From contig CM068384.1 of assembly GCA_034770075.1 (NCBI GenBank), positions 93,026,720 through 93,090,719 on the forward strand: 64,000 bases of DNA, read 5' to 3'. Below, one piece after another: positions 55,307 to 64,000 of the stretch. The stretch is from Aralia elata (Eukaryota; Streptophyta; Magnoliopsida; Apiales; Araliaceae). The notes under the pieces are model-generated. The model was not told the DNA's origin, did not search any database, and saw only the letters and a program-made list of their open reading frames with translations. Within the stretch, counting starts at the first letter, position 1; every line of letters begins with the position of its first letter. Made by a program: the position numbers and the translations under genes.

Positions 55307-57573
55307 GATAATGTCGATCTATCAATTAGTACTGCGTAGTTGTATATCGACACACCTACTTATGCTATTTATTTAACAATTAAGCCAATCACATAGCACA
55401 CATAAGCAAATAGACTATCGTAAATCCTATAAGACACTTAATATTATCAATCCTGATAATATTTAATTTACCTCTTGGTATTATTAGTCCACTAATAACA
55501 CTTTTATTCGTTTACTAATGTTATTAACATCTTAATAATATTTTAATCATCCAATAATATTTTAATCTAATATTATTAATCTCTTAATAATATTTTAATT
55601 CTCATATCATTAATAATATTTTAACCTAATATTATTAGCCATTTTAATAATATCTTAATCATTTATTAATGCTTAAAATAAATATTATTACCCATTCAAT
55701 AATATTTCCATAAAGTTTTAATCTCAATATTTCTTTGTTTACTTAAAAATATCGAATTCTTATATTACAAATATCATAGTAATAATTTAATAAGTTATGA
55801 GGTGAATAAATAATTTATTCTAATTGTTTTACCCTTTATTAAACAACTCCTTTACTACCCATAAAAAGTCATAAATATTATTTCTCATTACATATTACCA
55901 AAATACCCCTCAATAGTCATAATATATAATATTAGGAGTATCCAAGCTTAAAAATCACATTTTCCTTATTTATGACATCATTTAACCATTTATTTTCTTT
56001 TAACCATAACTATAACATTATTATGAAAAATAGCAAATAGGTTCTAAAAATTATTATCCTCTGGATCTGGATAGTATATGGTCCAACAATGATCCACAAA
56101 TTGTTTTGGAAATTTAGAAAGTGATTTACTATTTTTAAAGTACTCAAAATCTGCGAATCTTGTTACATTTTTCATAAATCAAGTTTTGCTCAGAAAATTC
56201 TGAAATTTTCAGGGTACACTCTCATAATATGCATAAACATATTGTAAAAATTTCTTATGTTTTCAAGGTACACACAGTGAGAAATCTGGGTATGAATATT
56301 TAGGAGTCCTTCACGGTAAAAGCCTTTACATAAAACGTACACATCGAAACGTGTTCATTCTTTTTGCTACTTGTAGATAATTCATAAGGTACCTCTGTGA
56401 TTTTTCTCAGATTTTTAACAGATGCATAACTGGCCGAAACAACCTTTGGAAAAATGAGGACAACAAGCTTTTAGGGTTTTAAAGCTTTAAGTTTTATAGC
56501 TGGACTGTTTTGGGAAAATAGCCTCCAAGGCTTCAAAAATTATTGGATTTGTGTTCTACCACTTGGGTTTACTAGCTAGCTCATGTACCTAGCACCCCCT
56601 TTCAACGGATCACAAATCCAAGTTGTAGATCTCAAGTTATGGGTGATCCAAGTGAAGAAAAGCTAGGGTTTTTACCCTTTAAGAACATAAGTTCCTTTTC
56701 TTCCTTTGAATCTCCATTCTAACACTCAAGAGGATTAGATCTATACATGAAGCATGAAGATCTAATGATTCTTGAGTCTTAGAACAAAATCTCTCAAAAA
56801 CTATGAAAATAAAACAAAGTAAGATAGAAGGAAATGGTTTAGGGTTTCACCTTGATCTTGTAGCTACTCTCCTTGATCTACCAAAGTATGTGATGAACTT
56901 GAGATGCATGAACTATGCTAATCTCACTCTCTTTTTCTCTCTAAGCTCTTACTCTCTATACTTGGTGAATAATAAATGAACCAACCCCTACTATCATTGG
57001 TGATGAGTCCTATTTATAGGAAAGTAGAGACCATGGGCAAAATAGTCATTAATCATGACTAGGCAAGGGCAATTTGATCAATTCATCAATAATAGGAAGC
57101 TTCCTAGCAACTTCCTCTAGGGTATTTTAATCATTACCCAACTTCTTTTAAGGTTAAAATAGTCTTTTCACAAAATCTTAATTATCCATTAGTTATTAAC
57201 CATTCTTCATTGGTTATTAGACATTGGTTATTATCTTGCCATAATTACATTGTTTAAACACAATGGTTATTATCCCGCCATAATTACATTGGTTATTAAC
57301 CACTTGGATATACAATGGTTATTGCCCCTTCATAATTACCTTGGTTATTAACCACTCTTGGCCATTTTAGCCATTACACACCAATTCCTACACTTGACTC
57401 ACATATGGTTATTTCTTAACCATAGTTATATCATACCTGCCAACACAAGTATAGACACATCTTATACATCTCCCACCAATTAACCCAAGTTGGTTTAAAT
57501 AGAACACAACGTTAACTCATTAAATTAAATTAGATTTAATTAATAAGGACGTTCAAAATTCACGGGCATTACA
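55307..57573 (-). repeat. Truncated LTR F of another gypsy-type family
   Basis: In minus sense it begins TGTAATGCCCGTGAATTTTG at 57573, next to copia RT, and runs to the LARD border at 55307. No coding frame. It has an AATAATATTTTAAT-rich stretch (55440-55760) and a few AAACCCTA motifs. The far end is lost, so family and TSD are undetermined. Confidence 0.6.
57228..57352. repeat. Imperfect ATTGGTTATTA/CCATAATTACATT repeat
   Basis: Three units of roughly 40-50 bp built from TGGTTATTA and CCATAATTACATTG inside LTR F. Confidence 0.6.
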
Positions 57574-57901
57574 GTTTTGTTTCAAAGGTTGGAACAAATC
57601 AAGTATGTAAGTTACAAAGATCCATTTATGGATTGAAGCAAGCTTCTCGAAGTTGGAACATCCGTTTTGATGAGACAATCAAAGAGTTTGATTTTATCAA
57701 AAATGAGGATGAACCATGTGTGTACAAGAAAGTTAGTGGGAGTGCTGTGACAATCCTGGTATTATATGTTGATGATATATTACTTATAGGGAATGACATA
57801 CCGATGCTACAATCAGTTAAAATTTGGTTATCTAAACACTTCTCCATGAAGGACTTGGGAGAAGCATCCTACATATTGGGGATAAAGATCTATATAGATA
57901 G
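57574..57901 (+). pseudogene. Ty1/copia RT fragment
   Basis: FVSKVGTNQVCKLQRSIYGL, then KQASRSWNIRFDE, KNEDEPCVYKKVSGSAV, the catalytic LYVDDILLIGND and MKDLGEASYILGIKIY, uninterrupted until the Tat-B LTR at 57902. Left edge is LTR F. Same family and strand as the copia at 18598-24545, but if 24620-26080 is that element's 3' LTR, this is a second copy. Confidence 0.9.
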
Positions 57902-60022
57902 TGTAAACACCCAAATTTTGCACTTCCTATACTAACCCTGACAGGAGGGCAAATTCGTCCATGGACCCGGCCCACGAGAATGGAAGGAGGACATAAAGAT
58001 GAAACTCAAAGCCATCTCCACTAGACGAGATCGAGGCCGACACGACGACGCGCAGATGTCGGGAGTCAGTTACTGATCGCTGCACTTACCCGGATGACAT
58101 GACACGTTTCCCGGCGATCTCCGGACTGCAGAATGCAAGCCCTTCAACGGAAATCAACGGTACGGCACGGAAATCGAGACGAGGTGCGGAAAATGAGAAA
58201 ATCAGCACAGTCAGCCGCAGATCAATCCGCGGCCAAGGACGGAACTCGAGACGGCACGGGACTCGAGCGCACGGGACTCGAGCGCGGCTGGGGGGAGAAC
58301 CAAGGGCCAGCCGCAGATCAATCTGCGGCTGCCCTTGGCAGTCCCTTATCAGGCCAGTTCGCATACAGAAACAAGGAGGAAGAAGAAGAAAAAAAATCCA
58401 GCAGTAGCAGCGGGGAAATAGGGAGAAAACAGCAACAAAATAAGGGCAATTAGGAGAGAAAAAGAGTGAAAAGAGTGAGGAATTGTACCAATTTTGTGAG
58501 ATTATATCTCATATTTTCTACTCTACTCAATACACAAATTCCTACATATTGTGGGGATCATTTTGCAAGGTGAAAATCTTTTGTTTTTGACATTTGTTTG
58601 TACCATTTTTGATAGGCTCTTATTATCCGAATCCTCTTAAATGTATCCTTTTTTTGCATTGTATTGTGAAATCATGGATTAGGGATTATTAGTGAGGGTT
58701 CCATCGGAACAAAATTCTTCCTAATAACCCGAGGATATCCAATTGGTGAAATTTCTAGCTTATTTATGGTGATTTCTTGGATGTAATTTATTTAGATTAT
58801 CATTTTCGGATATCATGGTGTATTAGGCAAATCCGTGTTGTTTAGTTTCGTAGTATTCATTTTGCGGGTATGTAGTAATCTTGGGTGTGAGCCTAGGAAT
58901 GCGACCCCGGGGTCCAAATCCGATGATGGACGTTTTGATATATGTAATGGAGGCAAGGTACTCGTTTTGTTGTAACATGTAATCGTTGGGCCTTAAAACG
59001 ACGCTAGAGCGAGAATCGGGTTTAAGGCCCCGTGATAGTGAAATATGTGATTGTTGGCGTTAGGGGATATTTTGATGGCTTACATGCCCATGAATAGCCC
59101 CCTACGCGTTTGATATTTAGTTCGATTTGTAAACGCCCAACAAAAAGATTTCAAAGCCAAGACAATAAAGATTTTGCTAAAATTAATCAAAGTAGGATAT
59201 TAGCATCACGAGGCTAAAAATTGGAAGTGTTAATGAAAGTTGATTCCTATGTTACGAGAAAGCTAAAAGGAAGTTGTTTCCAAATGTCACAAAAAAATGG
59301 TTTTATAAAGAGAAATAAACGTTTTACTAAACCTTGATACATAGGGCGAAAGAGATTCTAGAAATTGCCTATCATTTAGGAAAGCAACGTATAAATCTCG
59401 ATTCCTATTTTGGCTAAGGTTTAACAAACTCACGTTTTACCAAAACAAACACTTAATAAAATCTCATAGCTTTTCTCAATTTAAAATCAAATCTTTCTCA
59501 ATAAGAAAATAAGGTTTTCTCGTAAATACCGAAAAGACATTTTTTAGCATTCTCAAAACTAAAGCACGATTTTCCCTAAAAAATCCAAATGATTTTTTTC
59601 ATACAAACTCACCACAACTTTCATTTAGGCACACACACACACACACACGCACGCATATACGTTTCATGAATTAAAGGATAGGAAAAGCATCAAGATTGCG
59701 GTAACCGTATTTCACGGAAGTCGGGGGGTGCCTAACACCTTCCCCTCGCTTAAGCAAGCCCCCGAACTCTATTAATCTCGATTCGCAGACCATTTAATTC
59801 GGAGTCACATATGAGCCAGCGATTTATAAAAAACGAAAATTCGGATGAGTTGGTACATCCATTTCAAATATACCAACTGGCGACTCTGGTTAATTGGCTC
59901 ATCATAAAAAACGATCTTTCAAAACCCCGTCGACATCAAGGCCGACCTTTTCCCCCAAATCACCAAAACCAAAAGGCTAAAATAGGAAAAGAAAAAGAGA
60001 CGAGAAAAACCCGGCGTCGACA
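57902..60022 (+). repeat. Tat-B 5' LTR (2121 bp)
   Basis: TGTAAACACC to GGCGTCGACA, collinear with the Tat-A LTRs but visibly more diverged from them than they are from each other. It has an AC microsatellite at about 59632-59650. Confidence 0.9.
58215..58351 (+). promoter_or_regulatory. Tat-B LTR promoter region with two palindromes
   Basis: CCGCAGAT-CA-ATCCGCGG (58215-58232, one mismatch) and CCGCAGAT-CA-ATCTGCGG (58311-58328). Seventeen bases later TTATCA (58346-58351) stands where Tat-A has its TATA box; it is a poor TATA, so promoter strength may be reduced. Confidence 0.5.
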
Positions 60023-60024
60023 GC

Positions 60025-60043
60025 TGGCGACTCTGCTGGGGAC
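60025..60043 (+). other. Tat-B primer binding site
   Basis: TGGCGACTCTGCTGGGGAC, two bases after the LTR, identical to Tat-A. Confidence 0.85.
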
Positions 60044-60243
60044 ACTAGAGGGCTTAAGCCGCGTTCATTTCTTGATGCTATCCTATCGTTTGAAATTCAT
60101 AAAAATGTGTATGCATGCGATATTTTGATTTTTTTGTTTCTTTTGTTGTGTGATTGTGTGTTTTGTCCAAATAGATGAATGATTGAATAGAATTGCTTTA
60201 CTTTTAAGTAATCATTTGCATACGGTGAGGACGATGAATGTGA

Positions 60244-60441
60244 ATGTATGTTGAGAGAGTACCTCCTCCTGAGGCGAACCTGTCGGTTGCTTATTACTGG
60301 ACTCGAAGGGGCTGCTCCCCGGAGATGGCTCAGGAAACGCACCACCCAAATCCGCTCCAATCGAAAGGGCTCAAACGAGTAAGATTGCGAAGATTTGGGG
60401 ACCTTCATGCCGAAAAGCCCGTGAGAGTAACCCTAGGATAG
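60244..60441 (+). CDS. Short pre-gag ORF of Tat-B, 65 aa
   Basis: Homologous to 16079-16258 of Tat-A (VPPPEANLSVAYYWTRRGCS). The C-terminal part is in another frame from that of Tat-A. The role is unknown; it may be a leader uORF. Confidence 0.35.
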   Translation: MYVERVPPPEANLSVAYYWTRRGCSPEMAQETHHPNPLQSKGLKRVRLRRFGDLHAEKPVRVTLG

Positions 60442-60821
60442 GTCATCCTCAGATTTAACCCAACGCAGGAAAAGTCTCTTCATGCCTTTTTACGTTTATA
60501 TGTTTAGTAAAGGTCATGATCTCATTCAATATTCATGTACCCCTTTCCCGTGTCAAAAAGAGATTACTAACCTCTGTGAATTGCAGGGAATAGTTGGGGA
60601 AGCATAATAAAGCATGTTTAGCGTTGGTTATTGCATTAAAAGGACTACTAACTTTCTGTTTTACAGGGAAAGATTAAAAAACCCAAAGCACAAAAAGTTA
60701 CAGTTTTTGCATGCATCCATATCCTTTCATTTCCCCGGACTAAGCTTCGAACCGTTTGTTTTGTAGGATTGCTCCTCAAACCCGTTCGCAGTCTAAGAAA
60801 ACCCAAAATTCTACATCTGAA

Positions 60822-63800
60822 ATGGCCGATCTTCCTAATCATGGTTCCATATCTCGGGAAGAGTTTGATGACTTCAAGAAACAGATGATGGAAATGGCCA
60901 CGATCCTAAAAGAGCAGTTCTTACTCAGACAGGATCCGCCAAGCCAAGGACCACATAATATTCCACCACCACGGGGTGACCAGAATCCTCCTAAAAATAT
61001 TGTAAACCTGGGTAAGGATGACCAACCCCAACTCAAGGACGAGCCAGTCATTACAAGGACCGTTCCCATACCTAACAAGACAGTGATTACTATCCCAGAG
61101 GAAGGGGACACCGACGACCTTCGGAAAAAAATGAGACACATGGAGGAGACCATCCAATCTCTGCGAGGCATAGGCTCCCTGGGTAGGGTCAATTACTCGG
61201 ATCTGTGTGTTTTCCCCGGAACCAGATATCCAGAAAAGTTCAAAGTCCCCGAGTTTGAAAAATACAATGGAAAGGGAGACCCCTACACGCATTTGAAAAT
61301 ATACATTGGAGAACTCGGGTCTTATGCCGAGGACGAGGGGTTGAGGATGCAGCTATTCCAGAAAATCTTAACTGGGGAGGCGAGGATCTGGTATGCCCGC
61401 CTTGACAACGCCCGAATCCACAACTGGGAGGAATTGGCCCATACTTTCTTAACCCAGTACAGCTTTCAGGCCCAGATGGCCCCTGACAGGTACCAAATGA
61501 CAAAAGTTAAGAAGCAGCCTAGGGAATCCTTCAGGGAATATGCGCAACGATGGAGGGGCATGGCCGCGCAAGTGAACCCTCCGATGAGCGAATCGGAGAT
61601 GGTGATGACTTTTGTGGACATTCAGGAAGCACCGTATTATGAGCGAGTCATATCGGGGATTGGTAGGCCTTTCGCCGAAATGTTAAAACACGGAGAAATG
61701 GTGGACATGGGTTTAAAATCCGGCAAAATTCGGGATCTCACGGCTTTGGAAACGGCTGCAGAACAGATCCAAAGCGGTAATTATGGTAGCACTTCCCGAA
61801 GGGTGCAAAAGAAAAAAGAGGAGGACGTCTCCCTCATCCTTCAGGGCTCATCCAAAAAGGCAGAAAGCCATCTTCCGGTACAGGTGCAGAGGGTGGGGCC
61901 ATCCCGGCAGCCCAACTTCACAGATCAAAGAGCAGAGGGACGAAGGAGATATGAGGCCTCGCAAAATCGAGTATTCACCCCGCTCGGGGAGCCACTTGAA
62001 CGAGTATTAGCGGTATTAGTAGCCCAAAAGAAAATAGTTGGTCTGGCACCACCGAGTGACCCAAAGGGTAGAAGGTTTGACCCGAGCAAGCGATGTGCAT
62101 ACCACTCCAGTTCCCCTGGCCATGATACACAAGACTGTTGGACGTTGAAACATCGAATCCAAAACCTGATTGATAGTGGGGAAATTGTGGTGGAACAGCC
62201 AGACTCCCCGAATGTTAAAGCAAATCCCCTACCAAGACATGATGGAGGGGGGGTCAATATGATGGAGGACAGTGAAGTCGAGGGGCCGTCAAGGTTGAAC
62301 TATGTGCAGAAAAATGGATGAAATGACCAACGTGATAAGCAGTCATGGGAATGCACGGGGAGCGCCCATTCGATTGATGGGTATAAGTGGAAATACCCCG
62401 GAGGGACCCGTCAAATTGGCGGCACCGAAACCCATCATTCTGGCAGCAAGACCGCAAATCCCTATCAATAGTCTAAAGACAGTACCCTGGAATTATGGGG
62501 GAACGCCAGAGGAAGCGGCCAGTTGTGCTTCTGTGACGACAAAGGGGAACCCCTTATATCTTCCCGGGCGAGTCCTTGAAAGCCAAAAGAAAAAAAATGA
62601 AGAGATTTCCGAGGACAGGGCCATATAATTCTTGAAAAGGATGGATCACCCGAAAACGAGGGGGATTCAGATTTTAAATGAGGAGTCAACCTTAACATCA
62701 GTCATGGACTTGGTGTTGTCATCCAATAAGCATTGCAAAACTTTGACGAAGGTTCTGGAGGAGGCATACGTGCCCAGGGAAATTAGTGAGGAAGGTTTCG
62801 GCCAGCTGGTGGGCCATTTGATGGAGAGCGACGTGATATCCTTTGCAGAGGAGGACATACCCAAGGAAGGAAGGGGACATCGAAAACCGCTGCATATTGC
62901 GGTAATCTCCTCGGGGTATATCATGAATGGGGTGTTGATTGATGGGGGATCGGCATTGAATATTTGTCCCCTCAGCACATTGCAGAAGATGAACATTAAT
63001 CCCAAGCGCCTACGGGCCAGTCACGTGGTGGTGCGAGCCTTCGATGGTTCCCGGAGGGATACAATTGGGGAAATAGAATTACCAGTGAAAATAGGTCCCT
63101 GTACTTTTGATATATCTTTCCAGGTCCTAGACATCACCGCCAGTTATAACCTGCTGCTGGGGAGGCCGTGGATACACATGGCCGGGGCAGTGCCTTCTAC
63201 GCTCCATCAACAAATCAAGCTAATCATCAATGGGAATCTGGTAACGATCTCGGCCGAATGTGATGACCATTCTCCTCCCAGGGGTGGCCTACCAGTGATC
63301 AATGTGGATGAGTCGGCGGCACCAGCCAGTTTTCAGGCACTAGAGATTAGCACTCCCCAATACAGATGCTTGGGGGCTCCGGCCGTGAAGCCAAGGGTCT
63401 CTCCAGAACTTACTTTTGTTGCAAGGGAAGTGATAAGGATGAAGTTCCAGCCTGGACAAGGGTTAGGAAGAAGCAGTCAAGGAATCACCAAGCCCATTCA
63501 ACTGCCCCATCAGGTAGGCAAGGCAGGTTTGGGATATCATGGAGGTATAACATGGAGAAGCCGTCAGGGCATGGGCCCGATTCGATTGATTGGCAGCCCG
63601 GTGACCCCGGTCAACAATAAGCAGGGGACTAGCGAGCCTGTGACTAGAGCAGGGGGTGAAGATTTGGCCCCCACCAATGATGAATTAGCCAAAAGGGAAA
63701 GTTTCCTACAGGAGATCGCGGAAGAGTTCGAAACCCAATGCTATATCCCCGGACAATTAATAAGCAATGAAGAGGGGACGAATGTTGCCACACCAAGAGC

Positions 63801-63993
63801 CCAACAAAGTGTGCCTATCATCGATTGGGCAGGGTTGATTATTCCTAAGGGGGGTATGAAGGGAGACTCGGGCGATGTGGGCATGGTCATCGGGGAAGTG
63901 TCCGGTATAAAGCCACCTCTCATCGAGCACATATCGCCTGACCTGACCATCGACAATTGGACCGTGAGGCCAATAATATCCAAACAAGGGTAA
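60822..63993 (+). pseudogene. Tat-B gag-protease, one frameshift and one nonsense codon
   Basis: Start at the Met of MADLPNHGS (60822); an upstream Met at 60756 is in frame but not conserved. Gag has LTGEARIWYARLDNARIHNW and QPRESFREYAQRW; the Cys/His motif is CAYHSSSPGHDTQDCW. The frame changes near 62310 (after LNYVQK), and a TAA at 62626-62628 replaces the Glu codon before FLKRMDHP. From 62632 the frame is open through the protease (VLIDGGSALNICP, YNLLLGRPWIHMAGAVP) to the stop at 63991-63993, which overlaps a donor AACAAGG|GTAAAA. Its breaks differ from those of Tat-A, so the two copies decayed independently. Confidence 0.9.
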
Positions 63994-64000
63994 AACCCGA

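Larger units (their letters stand above)
57902..64000 (+). mobile_element. Second Tat/Ogre-like element (Tat-B), 5' half, continues beyond the window
   Basis: 5' LTR 57902-60022, identical PBS to Tat-A, short pre-gag ORF, and gag-protease to 63993. The end of gag-pro has the same stop-overlapping donor site as Tat-A. Inserted in copia RT. The pol, any antisense cassette and the 3' LTR lie outside. Confidence 0.9.

Overview
The window is plant nuclear DNA, most likely from a eudicot, and consists almost entirely of LTR retrotransposons nested in one another. The signs are spliceosomal-type introns, plant-specific retroelement lineages (Tat/Ogre-like and chromodomain Ty3/gypsy, Ty1/copia), plant mobile domain and DUF7745-like proteins, TTTAGGG-type telomere-box motifs, AATAAA signals, and a 100-N assembly gap at 47635-47734. 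I found no ordinary host gene, tRNA, rRNA or CRISPR array. The species cannot be named from the sequence.

Region 1 (477-18597) is a complete but decayed 18.1-kb Tat/Ogre-like element (Tat-A), oriented to the minus strand. It has two 2.1-kb LTRs, PBS, PPT, a short pre-gag ORF, gag-protease and a pol with two RNase H domains. A predicted 167-nt intron removes the stop codon between gag-pro and pol and fuses them in frame. Between pol and the 3' LTR lies an oppositely transcribed two-gene cassette: a three-exon plant-mobile-domain gene with one frameshift, and an intact 502-codon DUF7745-like gene. The cassette has its own TATA promoter carrying the same 18-bp palindrome as the LTR promoters. 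A 140-bp tandem array (four 35-bp subunits per monomer) lies between the cassette and the LTR.

Region 2 (18598-30328) starts with a broken copia element on the plus strand (integrase end, then start of RT, then a likely LTR at 24620-26080). It is interrupted by an LTR-like insertion (18947-24061, TSD AAGTG), which is itself interrupted by a 4.2-kb solo LTR (18973-23164, TSD GGGAA). Then comes a decayed gypsy gag-pol (26081-30322, minus), split by a 1.93-kb solo LTR (26443-28375, TSD TCATC).

Region 3 (30329-42943) is a Tekay/Del-like chromovirus (minus) with 4-kb LTRs of the same family as the 4.2-kb solo LTR, a chromodomain integrase, a tRNA-iMet PBS and an additional intact 191-codon ORF before gag. 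Region 4 (42944-47634) is the 3' part of a SIRE-like copia element with a degenerate env-like/extra ORF, ending at the gap. Region 5 (47735-55306) is a non-autonomous LARD-like element: 4.3-kb LTR, 2.8-kb internal region without gag or pol, PBS and minisatellites. Region 6 (55307-57901) is a truncated LTR of another family, then a copia RT fragment. Region 7 (57902-64000) is the 5' half of a second Tat/Ogre-like element (Tat-B), plus strand, running off the window.

The most interesting material is the Tat-A antisense cassette with its shared palindromic promoter, the predicted gag-pro/pol splice, the structured tandem array, the conserved hairpin modules inside the Tekay LTRs, and the extra pre-gag ORF of the Tekay element. 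All identities between copies were judged by eye, not computed.
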